From Deltaproteobacteria bacterium RBG_13_61_14 (GTDB lineage: Bacteria; RBG-13-61-14): a DNA stretch of 19,670 nt. A program made the position numbers and the translations under genes. Below, piece by piece: positions 1-6,254 of the stretch. The stretch lies in assembly GCA_001797815.1 (NCBI GenBank), contig MGQK01000130.1:76080-95749 (forward strand), read 5' to 3'. The notes beneath the pieces are model-generated. The model was not told the DNA's origin. It made no database searches and saw only the letters and a program-made list of their open reading frames with translations. Numbering within the stretch: position 1 is the first letter of the stretch; each line of letters begins with the position of its first letter.

Positions 1-1542
1 ATCGTAAAACAACTTCTGAAAGATTTCGGACACGGCGCCGGCATGGTCCTTGAGCTCGGCCAAAAACTTCTCCACGGCATCCGGGCCCCGGTGTCCGAAA
101 TGCCGGGCCAGGATTTCCAGGCTCCGGGAGGAAGCGGGCAACTCATGCACCTGGCGTTCGTCCTTGAGTTGCAACCGGTGCTCGACCGTGCGCAGGTATT
201 TCCAGGACGCGAGCAGCACCTCGTGCTCCACCGAGTTGATCAGGTTGTCGGCCAAAAGGCGGTCGAGCGCCTCGGGCGTGGCCAGCGCCCGGATCTGGGG
301 CCGCTTGCCGCCGTAGGTCAGGAGCAGGGCCTGGACAAAGAACTCGACCTCCCGGATGCCGCCGCGGCCGAGCTTGACGTCGTAGCCCGGGCCGATCCGG
401 CTTTTCAAGGAGCCGGCCTGGCGGTCAATCTGAAGCTTCATCTCCTTGAGGTCTTCGAGCGAGCCGAAGTCGTGGTATTTGCGGAAGAGGAACGGGTCGA
501 GCTCGCTCAGGAGCTTTTGCCCGAGCTCCCGGTCGCCCGCGACCGGCCGCGCTTTGGCCAGGGCGGCGCGCTCCCAGGGCTGGCCCCAGCTCTCGTAGTA
601 GCCGAGCGCGGCCTCCAGCGAGTTGACGATCGGGCCGTTGCCGCCTTCAGGCCGGAGGCGCAAGTCCACCCGAAAGACGAAGCCGTCGGCCGTGGTCTGG
701 CTGAGGCTGCGGGTCAAGTTCTCGGCCAGGCGGGTGTAAAAGGCGTGGAGGTCGAGCGCCGGGCTTAAGCCGCCTTGGGTCCCGCCGCGGTCGGTCGCGG
801 AGAGATAGATGAGGTCAATGTCCGAGGAGAAGTTGAGCTCGCGGCCGGCCAGCTTGCCCATGCCCAGGACCGCAAAACCCGGCTGCTGCTCCCCCGAGTC
901 GTCCTCCTTCACCGGCTCCCCGTATTCGCGGATCAAGAGCCGGGTCTCGACCTCAAGCGCGCCCTCGATGCAAGCCTCGGCCAGGTCGGAGAGCTCGCGG
1001 GCCACGACCGGAAGATCGGCCAGGCCGGCCAGGTCGCGGGTGGAGATGCGCAGGAACTCGTCATACTTGAAGCGGCGCAGCTCGCGCAGCAAGCTTTCCT
1101 CGGACTCCGCCCCGGCGAGCCGGTCCCGGAACTCTCGCCGCATGACCGGTCCCGGCTTGGCTTGATCGAGAAAGGGCGATTCGAGGACCGCGAGGCGGAA
1201 GCGGTCCGGCTCGCGGGCGAGCAGTTGCGCCAGGGCCGGCGAGCCGGAGAGCAGCGGCAGCAGGAGCGGCAGGCCGCGGGGCGCAAAGAGCCCGGCGAGG
1301 GCGATCTTTTGGCGATGGGTCTCGCTGACCAGGTTTTCGAGATGCAGCAGCGCGGCGTCCGGGTCGGGCAGGCCGGCGTTGAAGATCGAGGCCAGCGCCT
1401 GGAAGAAGGACTCGACCAAAGCGGGTTCAGAGCCAGGCGCCTCTTCCAGCATCCGGCGAAGGGAACGCAAGGCGGCTTCGATCGCCCCGGGGTTTTCAAA
1501 GCCTTCCGGATCAAGCGCCGGAATTTCGCGGTTAGGGGTCAT
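1..1542 (-). CDS. glnE: GlnE, glutamine synthetase adenylyltransferase (N-terminal part, cut by window edge)
   Basis: GlnE adenylylates glutamine synthetase and removes the AMP again, adjusting nitrogen assimilation in the cytoplasm. The frame is open for 514 codons from the ATG at 1542 to the left edge, so about half of a normal protein of roughly 950 residues is present. This is the N-terminal, deadenylylating nucleotidyltransferase domain. The family signature GMGKLAGRELNFSSDIDLIY lies at residues 228-247, with the metal-binding aspartates at 241 and 243. Further on are FLFRKYHDFGSLEDLKEMK and GPGYDVKLGRGGIREVEF, both strongly GlnE-like. No alternative start codon lies between the ATG and the upstream in-frame stop. 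There is no clear Shine-Dalgarno, but a TATACT hexamer sits 9 nt before the ATG, so the mRNA may be leaderless. It lies 68 bp downstream of etfA on the same strand and may also be reached by etfBA readthrough. Identification is secure; whether the C-terminal half is intact cannot be seen. Confidence 0.95.
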   Translation of the reverse strand, partial: MTPNREIPALDPEGFENPGAIEAALRSLRRMLEEAPGSEPALVESFFQALASIFNAGLPDPDAALLHLENLVSETHRQKIALAGLFAPRGLPLLLPLLSGSPALAQLLAREPDRFRLAVLESPFLDQAKPGPVMRREFRDRLAGAESEESLLRELRRFKYDEFLRISTRDLAGLADLPVVARELSDLAEACIEGALEVETRLLIREYGEPVKEDDSGEQQPGFAVLGMGKLAGRELNFSSDIDLIYLSATDRGGTQGGLSPALDLHAFYTRLAENLTRSLSQTTADGFVFRVDLRLRPEGGNGPIVNSLEAALGYYESWGQPWERAALAKARPVAGDRELGQKLLSELDPFLFRKYHDFGSLEDLKEMKLQIDRQAGSLKSRIGPGYDVKLGRGGIREVEFFVQALLLTYGGKRPQIRALATPEALDRLLADNLINSVEHEVLLASWKYLRTVEHRLQLKDERQVHELPASSRSLEILARHFGHRGPDAVEKFLAELKDHAGAVSEIFQKLFYD

Positions 1543-1551
1543 GCGGATTTC

Positions 1552-1557
1552 AGTATA
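1552..1557 (-). promoter_or_regulatory. Candidate -10 box for glnE
   Basis: TATACT on the minus strand, separated from the glnE ATG by nine bases. At 17-bp spacing the -35 position would read TTTTAT, which is weak, so this call rests on the -10 hexamer and its position alone. If real, transcription starts at or within a few bases of the start codon. Confidence 0.35.
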
Positions 1558-1591
1558 GCCTAGTCGTGCACGAGATAAAACTCCTCAAAAC

Positions 1592-1620
1592 GGGGTCAGG
1601 TCCTGACAATTCACAATTTC
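1592..1620 (+). repeat. GGGGTCAGG-type intergenic element, copy 1
   Basis: It begins GGGGTCAGGTCCTGAC and continues as an AT-rich tail, CAATTCACAATTTC. GTCAGG and CCTGAC form a 6-bp inverted repeat around one T. The first 28 bases match the copy at 17588 at 22 positions, and GGGGTCAGG recurs at 14969. The tail runs into the etfA stop codon, so the element abuts and slightly overlaps the 3' end of that gene. Likely a dispersed small palindromic element; it could also fold as a weak transcript end between etfA and glnE. Confidence 0.6.
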
Positions 1621-2597
1621 TTTTCTTTTTTATCCCGGAGTTTGGCGATCAAGACCGGCAGGAACCGGCGCAGGTCCTGGACAATGCCCAGGTGGGCCGC
1701 GCTGAAGATGGCAGCCGCGGGGTCGGTGTTGACGGCCACGATCAGGTCGGCCCGGCTCATGCCCATGGTGTGCTGGATGGCGCCGGAGATGCCGCAGGCC
1801 AGGTAGAGTTTCGGGGCCACGGTCTGGCCGGTCATGCCCACCTGGTGTTCGAGCGGGAGCCAGCCCGCGTCCACCACCGGCCGCGAGGCCCCGACCGCGC
1901 CGCGGTCAAAGAGGGAGGCCAGCTCCCGGATCAGGCCCAAATGCTCCGGCCCGCCCATGCCCCGGCCCGCGGCCACGATCACCTCGGCCCGGCTCAAGTC
2001 CAGGGAACGAGGGGGCGCTTGCTTCAGCCCAAGCGCGCGGGTGCCGCCGGCGCCCGCCTCCACTGATTTCACCTCGACCGCTCCCGCGGCCTCCGGCTCG
2101 GTCGGCTTGACGGCGCCCGGCATCATTGTCACCACCGCCACGGTATCAAGGATCGGCGCGACCTCGGTCGAGATCTTGCCGCCGCAGATGGCGCGATGAA
2201 ACCTGATCGGGACGCCGGCTTCAAAACCGGCGACACCGGTGGAGCACGAGCCGCTCACCGCCACCGCCAGCCGGGGCGCGAAGTCCCAGCCGGCAGCGGT
2301 GTGCGCGATCAGGATGAAGGCCGGTTGGCGCTCCGAAACAAGTCGGGCGAGCGCGCGCAGATAAGCCTCCGCGTTGTAAGCTGAAAAATTTTCATTCTCC
2401 AGCGCAAGCACCGGCAGGCCCGAGCTTTGCGCGAATTCCTCGGCCACGGACCGGGCCGGAGAGGCAAGCACAACCCCCATCACGCTTCCTCCGGCAATCT
2501 GCGCCAGTTGCCGACCGAAGGCCGCGAGCTCCAGCGACACCGGCAGGAGCTTGCCGGCGCGATGCTCGACCACCACCAGGATCTCTCTGCTTACCAT
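1611..2597 (-). CDS. etfA: Electron transfer flavoprotein subunit alpha
   Basis: This is the FAD-carrying alpha subunit of the heterodimeric electron transfer flavoprotein, which accepts electrons from acyl-CoA dehydrogenases and passes them to the quinone pool. The 328-residue length is normal for the family. The C-terminal FAD domain is clear: VDAGWLPLEHQVGMTGQ (residues 242-258), then LYLACGISGAIQHTMGM (264-280) and a VNTDPAAAIF stretch (289-298). The start at 2597 was chosen because the ATG lies inside the end of etfB (ATGGTAA, 7-nt overlap) and gives the usual N-terminus, MVSREILVVVEHR. The frame is open further upstream, but that part is antisense to the family pattern and overlaps etfB. 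The lysine-rich tail (DKKEKKL) ends where a GGGGTCAGG element begins. Translation is probably coupled to etfB. Confidence 0.95.
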   Translation of the reverse strand: MVSREILVVVEHRAGKLLPVSLELAAFGRQLAQIAGGSVMGVVLASPARSVAEEFAQSSGLPVLALENENFSAYNAEAYLRALARLVSERQPAFILIAHTAAGWDFAPRLAVAVSGSCSTGVAGFEAGVPIRFHRAICGGKISTEVAPILDTVAVVTMMPGAVKPTEPEAAGAVEVKSVEAGAGGTRALGLKQAPPRSLDLSRAEVIVAAGRGMGGPEHLGLIRELASLFDRGAVGASRPVVDAGWLPLEHQVGMTGQTVAPKLYLACGISGAIQHTMGMSRADLIVAVNTDPAAAIFSAAHLGIVQDLRRFLPVLIAKLRDKKEKKL

Positions 2598-3367
2598 ACC
2601 GGCACCCGGGCGCGCACTTTCTCGAGCAACTGCTCCGCGATCCGGTCCAGGTCGCCCTCCAAAAATTCGCAGATCGCGCTGCGCTCGGGGAGGCACGCCC
2701 GGAGCGTGGTCTCGGAGTTTGGGATCTCTCCCAGCGAAGCGGTCGGGATTGAAGGGATGGTGAGTTGCTTGACCCGGAGCACATTGGTGAGGCTCGCGTA
2801 GCGGGGCGTGTTGATCCCGGACTGGACGGTGAGGAGCGCGGGGAGAGGGAGTAGAACCCGCTCCCGCATGCCGCCTTCCAGCTCGCGCTCGCAGGTGATG
2901 GATTTCCGATCTTCGGAAATTTTTTCAGCTGCCACCGTCGTGGCGCAGGGTAGTCCTAAAAGCTGCGCGAGCATGGGCCCGGTCTGGCCGCGCTGGAGGT
3001 CTTCGGACAGCACCCCGCACAGAACCAGATCGAATTTTTTGTCCCGGGACCAGGCTGCGATCAGGGAGGCCACGGCCAGCGCGCTGGTCGCCCGGCCGTT
3101 GGAATCATCAATCAAAACGCCGTCGGCAGCGCCCAGGCTCATGGCCTTGCGGAGCGCGGCTTCGGCGCGGGGCGGGCCGACGGTGACCGCGGTGATCTCC
3201 ACCTCCCGGAACCGCTCCTTGATCCGCACCGCTTCCTCCATGGCGAAGAGATCGTATTCGTTCACCCCGAACTTGAGCCCGCTTTCTTCATAGCCGGTGC
3301 CAGCCGCATTCACCCGGAAGCTGGATTGCCGGTCCGGCACCGATTTCACGCAGACCAGGATCTTCAT
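2591..3367 (-). CDS. etfB: Electron transfer flavoprotein subunit beta
   Basis: This is the AMP-binding beta subunit, partner of the following etfA product. It has 258 residues, normal for EtfB, with the typical start MKILVCVKSVPD and the early NEYDLFAMEEAVRIKE block (residues 36-51). The ADGVLIDD and LVLCGVLSEDLQRGQTGPMLAQ segments match the domain that binds AMP and contacts partner dehydrogenases. It is the first gene of an etfBA pair and is divergent from an operon that encodes an acyl-CoA dehydrogenase, the expected electron donor. A TACAAT box lies 11 nt before the ATG, so the leader is very short and there is no strong Shine-Dalgarno. A palindrome next to the -35 position suggests control shared with the divergent operon. 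Confidence 0.95.
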   Translation of the reverse strand: MKILVCVKSVPDRQSSFRVNAAGTGYEESGLKFGVNEYDLFAMEEAVRIKERFREVEITAVTVGPPRAEAALRKAMSLGAADGVLIDDSNGRATSALAVASLIAAWSRDKKFDLVLCGVLSEDLQRGQTGPMLAQLLGLPCATTVAAEKISEDRKSITCERELEGGMRERVLLPLPALLTVQSGINTPRYASLTNVLRVKQLTIPSIPTASLGEIPNSETTLRACLPERSAICEFLEGDLDRIAEQLLEKVRARVPVW

Positions 3368-3378
3368 CTTCAGCCTGC

Positions 3379-3407
3379 ATTGTACCAGAATCCCGCCCAG
3401 AAAAAAA
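3379..3407 (-). promoter_or_regulatory. Candidate etfBA promoter
   Basis: On the minus strand the -10 is TACAAT (3384-3379), 11 nt before the etfB ATG. The -35 position at 17-bp spacing is TTTTTT, which is poor, so the promoter may be weak or need activation. The palindrome at 3407-3420 directly abuts this -35 position. Confidence 0.5.
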
Positions 3408-3420
3408 GCGAACGTTCGCT
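3407..3420. promoter_or_regulatory. Perfect 14-bp palindrome, candidate TetR operator
   Basis: AGCGAACGTTCGCT is identical to its own reverse complement. It lies between the divergent etfBA and phosphatase/dehydrogenase/kinase promoters, touching the etf -35 position and ending 9 bp before the opposite -35. A TetR-family regulator is encoded in the operon it precedes, and TetR proteins bind such palindromes. Assigning it to that regulator is inference. Confidence 0.55.
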
Positions 3421-3429
3421 CGATTTTTC

Positions 3430-3458
3430 TTGACAGGCATCTGCCGAGCGGCTACAAT
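3430..3458 (+). promoter_or_regulatory. Near-consensus sigma70 promoter for the phosphatase-dehydrogenase-kinase operon
   Basis: TTGACA (3430-3435), a 17-bp spacer, then TACAAT (3453-3458): eleven of twelve consensus bases at optimal spacing. The expected start of transcription is about 3465, next to the ATG at 3466, giving a leaderless mRNA. This is the strongest promoter match in the window. Confidence 0.8.
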
Positions 3459-3465
3459 CCCGGCC

Positions 3466-4191
3466 ATGAGCACCCTCTACCTGGTGCGGCACGGGCAGGC
3501 CTCCTTCGGCCAGAGCAATTACGATCAGCTCTCGGAGCTGGGCGATCAGCAATCCAAGCTTCTCGGCGAGTATTGGCTCAAGTGGAAGGTGTCGCTGGAC
3601 GCGGTTTACACCGGCACCCTGGTGCGCCAGATCCGGAGCGCCGAGGCCGTGGCCGCGGTCTATCAGGCCGCGGGCCAGCCCTTTCCCTCTCCCGTGGCCT
3701 GGCCCGAGTTCAACGAGTATGACACTCAGTCGCTCCTCACCAACTCCTTCCCCAAAGTCGCGGCCGAGCACCCGGAGATCGTCAAGCTGATCCGGGAGCT
3801 TAACCCCGGCAGCAGCGCGGACATCGTCGAGAACAAGAAAATTTTTCAGCGGGTGTTCAGCGCGGTCATGGACCGCTGGGTGGACGGCAAGATCAAAATC
3901 GCCGGCATGGAGTCGTGGCAGAATTTCGCCGGCCGGGTGAACCGCGGCCTGAGCGAGTTGATGAGCGAGCAAGGCCCGAGCAAGACGGTGGCGCTGTTCA
4001 CCTCGGGCGGGCCGATCTCGGTGGCCATGCAGCGGGCGCTCGGCGCCTCGGACAAGACGGCGCTGGAGCTGGGCTGGGTGATCGCCAACGGCTCGGTCTC
4101 CGAGTTCCGCTGGAGCGGGGACAAGTTCTCGCTGGCGAGTTTCAACGGGACGGCGCATCTGGATCGGGGAGAGTTGATCAGTTATCGCTAA
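3466..4191 (+). CDS. Histidine phosphatase superfamily protein (phosphoglycerate-mutase-like)
   Basis: The 241-residue protein begins MSTLYLVRHGQASFGQSNYD. RHG at residues 8-10 holds the histidine that becomes phosphorylated in this superfamily. The YTGTLVRQIRSAE and PEFNEYD segments supply the usual arginine and the acidic residue. The second catalytic histidine, normally in a (S/T)HGG motif, is replaced: the sequence reads LFTSGGPISVAM. The start at 3466 fits the family N-terminus; an in-frame TTG at 3430 falls inside the -35 box and is rejected. No Shine-Dalgarno is visible, and the -10 box ends 7 nt before the ATG, so translation is probably leaderless. It is the first gene of an operon with an ACAD10/11-type dehydrogenase, a TetR protein and an APH-type kinase, so its substrate may be a phosphorylated acyl-CoA or acid. 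That role is inferred, and reduced or altered activity is possible. Confidence 0.85.
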   Translation: MSTLYLVRHGQASFGQSNYDQLSELGDQQSKLLGEYWLKWKVSLDAVYTGTLVRQIRSAEAVAAVYQAAGQPFPSPVAWPEFNEYDTQSLLTNSFPKVAAEHPEIVKLIRELNPGSSADIVENKKIFQRVFSAVMDRWVDGKIKIAGMESWQNFAGRVNRGLSELMSEQGPSKTVALFTSGGPISVAMQRALGASDKTALELGWVIANGSVSEFRWSGDKFSLASFNGTAHLDRGELISYR

Positions 4192-4192
4192 C

Positions 4193-4237
4193 GTTAGTTG
4201 TTGCGCGGGTGAGGGTGGGGGCACCCGCACCACTAAC
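4193..4237 (+). repeat. REP-like stem-loop, unit 1 of a tandem pair
   Basis: Outer arms GTTAGT (4193-4198) and ACTAAC (4232-4237) enclose inner arms GCGGGTG (4205-4211) and CACCCGC (4222-4228). It starts one base after the phosphatase stop codon. Its left side matches unit 2 at 18 of 21 positions from TTAG onward. There is no T-run after the stem, so it is not a typical intrinsic terminator. Confidence 0.65.
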
Positions 4238-4247
4238 AGCCGCGCCA

Positions 4248-4311
4248 TTAGCGGTTGCGCAGGTGAGGCTTTCGGCCGTGAGCTCAGCCGAACGGGCACC
4301 TGCGCCCCTAA
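4248..4311 (+). repeat. REP-like stem-loop, unit 2 of a tandem pair
   Basis: Outer TTAG (4248-4251) and CTAA (4308-4311); perfect 9-bp arms GCGCAGGTG (4257-4265) and CACCTGCGC (4297-4305); inner arms TTCGGC (4271-4276) and GCCGAA (4287-4292). It has the same plan as unit 1 with a longer central insert, and ends just before the ribosome binding site of the next gene. It may modulate or process the operon mRNA. Confidence 0.7.
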
Positions 4312-4329
4312 AGTCCAAGGAGGAGCAAA

Positions 4330-5535
4330 ATGGAATTTGGGATTGACGAGAAGACACAGACGATTTTGGGAATGATCCGGGAGTTCATGGCCAAGGAGGT
4401 GTATCCGCTGGAGCCTTATTTTTTGGGCAAGAGCTTCCGGGAGATGAAGCCCAAGCTGGAAGAGGCGCGGAACAAGGTGCGGCAGATGGAATTGTGGGCG
4501 CCGCAGCTGCCCAAGGAGCTGGGCGGGGTGGGCATCGGCTTTATGGGCTACGCCATGGCCTGCGAGGAGATCGGCCGCTCGCCGCTCGGGGCCTACATCT
4601 TCGGGAGCCAGGCGCCGGACGCGGGCAACATCGAGATCCTGGCCAAATACGCAACCGAGGAGCAGCGGGAGAAGTGGATGCGGCCCCTGATCCGGGGCCA
4701 GATCCGGTCCTGCTTCTCCATGACCGAGCCCGAGTTCGCCGGAAGTAACCCCACGGTCATGGCCACGAGCGCGGTCAAGGACAAGGGCGACTACGTGATC
4801 AACGGCCACAAGTGGTTCACCAGCGCCGCCGACGGGGCCCGGTTCGCCATTGTAATGGCGAATACCAATCCTGAAAATCCCTCCCCTTACCAGCGGGCGA
4901 GCATGATCATCGTGCCCACCGACGCGCCCGGCTTCAAGCTGCTCCGCAACATCTCGGTGATGGGCCACGCCGGGGACGACTACGGCACCCACGGCGAGAT
5001 CATGTATCAAAACTGCCGGGTGCCGCAATCGAACCTGCTCGGGCCCGAGGGCCAGGGCTTCGTCATCGCCCAGGAGCGGCTGGGCCCGGGCCGCATCCAT
5101 CATTGCATGCGCTACATCGGGATCGCTCAGCGCTGCTTCGAGATGATGTGCGAATACGCGGCCAAGCGGGAGGTGACCGAGGGCAAGACCTTGGCCACCA
5201 AGCAGATTATCCAGGGCTGGATCGCGGAGTGCCGGGCCGAGATCCACGCCTCCCGGCTGATGGTGCTGCACGCGGCCTGGAAGATTGACACCCAGGGCGC
5301 TTACGCGGCCCGGGAGGAGATCTCGCTGATCAAGTTTTACGTGGCCAACACCATGCTCAAGGTGATTGACAAGGCCATCCAGGTGCACGGCGGGCTGGGC
5401 GTGTCCGACGACACCATCCTCTCCTTCTTCTACCGGATGGAGCGCGGCGCCCGCATTTACGACGGCGCCGACGAGGTGCACAAGGTGGTGGTGGCCAAGC
5501 GCATCCTCCGCCAGTACCAGGCCCAGGTGGCATGA
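4330..5535 (+). CDS. Acyl-CoA dehydrogenase, ACAD10/ACAD11-like
   Basis: A 401-residue FAD enzyme with the full acyl-CoA dehydrogenase fold. FAD/substrate-loop motifs CFSMTEPEFAGSNP (128-141) and GHKWFTSAADGARF (159-172) are present, with QVHGGLGVSDD (351-361) near the C-terminus. LGPGRIHHCMR (251-261) and YDGADEVHK (377-385) are the features I know from ACAD10/ACAD11; the position of the usual catalytic Glu of YEG is Asp here. ACAD11-type enzymes work with an APH-type kinase to turn 4-hydroxyacyl-CoA, via 4-phosphoacyl-CoA, into normal beta-oxidation intermediates. The APH kinase is encoded two genes downstream, and EtfAB, the expected electron acceptor, is divergent upstream. AAGGAGGA at 4317-4324 is a strong ribosome binding site 5 nt before the ATG. 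The stop overlaps the TetR start (ATGA). The substrate remains inferred. Confidence 0.92.
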   Translation: MEFGIDEKTQTILGMIREFMAKEVYPLEPYFLGKSFREMKPKLEEARNKVRQMELWAPQLPKELGGVGIGFMGYAMACEEIGRSPLGAYIFGSQAPDAGNIEILAKYATEEQREKWMRPLIRGQIRSCFSMTEPEFAGSNPTVMATSAVKDKGDYVINGHKWFTSAADGARFAIVMANTNPENPSPYQRASMIIVPTDAPGFKLLRNISVMGHAGDDYGTHGEIMYQNCRVPQSNLLGPEGQGFVIAQERLGPGRIHHCMRYIGIAQRCFEMMCEYAAKREVTEGKTLATKQIIQGWIAECRAEIHASRLMVLHAAWKIDTQGAYAAREEISLIKFYVANTMLKVIDKAIQVHGGLGVSDDTILSFFYRMERGARIYDGADEVHKVVVAKRILRQYQAQVA

Positions 5536-6254
5536 GCGAATCCCCGGCCACAGCGAGCTACGCCGAGTTCTCGCGGCGGCTGAAGCCGCGGATGGCCGAA
5601 CTTCTGGCCGCTCTCTTCCAGGAAAACCGCGGCTCGATCCGGGTGAAGAAGGAAAAAGTCGCGGTCAAGAACCTGGAGAAAATTTTCGCGGCGGCGCTCG
5701 CGCTCGGCCAGACCAAGGGCTTCCACGCCATGAGCCTGCGCGAGTTGTCCCGCGCCTCCGGCCTGTCCATGGGCGCGCTCTATTCCTACTTCTCTTCCAA
5801 GGAAGAGCTGCGCGGCCATATCCTCCGCTTCGGGGTCCGGCTCGCGAGCGAGGCGGTGGAGGCCGAGGCCAAGCGTTACTCGCGGCCGGCCGAGCAACTG
5901 GCCGGCGCGATCCGGGCGCACCTGTTCCTGTCCGAAGCCTTGCGGCCCTGGTTCTACTTCGCCTACATGGAGGCGCGGAACCTTCCGGCAAAAGAGCGGG
6001 AGCAGGCCATGGCCAACGAGCGCCGGACCGAGGCCGTCTTTGTTCGGATCCTGCGCGAGGGGAAAAAGCGCGGGGCCTTCCGACTGCCGGAAGTGGAGCT
6101 GACCGCGGCGGCGATCAAGGCTCTGCTCCAGGACTGGTATCTCAAGCGCTGGAAATACGGGCAGGCCGGGCTCGGAGTGGAAGAGTACGCGGCCTTTGTG
6201 GTAAATTTTGTGCTGGGCGCCATCCGCGCCCGCCCGAAGGAGTGGGGAAAATGA
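5532..6254 (+). CDS. TetR/AcrR-family transcriptional regulator
   Basis: A 240-residue predicted repressor with the N-terminal helix-turn-helix of the TetR family at about residues 46-92. It contains FAAALALGQTKGFHAMSLRE, then SRASGLSMGALYSYFSSKEEL, in which the recognition helix ends in the familiar YxYFxSKEEL. The remainder would be the ligand-binding and dimerisation domain. About 45 residues precede the DNA-binding domain, longer than typical, with basic residues around RVKKEKVAVKNLEK. The ATG overlaps the dehydrogenase stop as ATGA, and its own stop overlaps the kinase start in the same way, so translation is probably coupled. TetR proteins beside acyl-CoA dehydrogenases often sense acyl-CoAs. 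The perfect palindrome at 3407-3420 is its most likely target, giving control of both this operon and etfBA; this is inference. Confidence 0.9.
   Translation: MSESPATASYAEFSRRLKPRMAELLAALFQENRGSIRVKKEKVAVKNLEKIFAAALALGQTKGFHAMSLRELSRASGLSMGALYSYFSSKEELRGHILRFGVRLASEAVEAEAKRYSRPAEQLAGAIRAHLFLSEALRPWFYFAYMEARNLPAKEREQAMANERRTEAVFVRILREGKKRGAFRLPEVELTAAAIKALLQDWYLKRWKYGQAGLGVEEYAAFVVNFVLGAIRARPKEWGK

Noticed and set aside
43-2066. Three long plus-strand frames at the left edge
   Set aside because: They are antisense to glnE and etfA, both unmistakable on the minus strand.
3370-5481. A 703-codon minus-strand frame opposite the phosphatase and dehydrogenase genes
   Set aside because: It is antisense to two clearly homologous genes, overlaps both divergent promoters and has low-complexity His/Gly/Leu/Arg-rich content typical of the opposite strand of G+C-rich genes.
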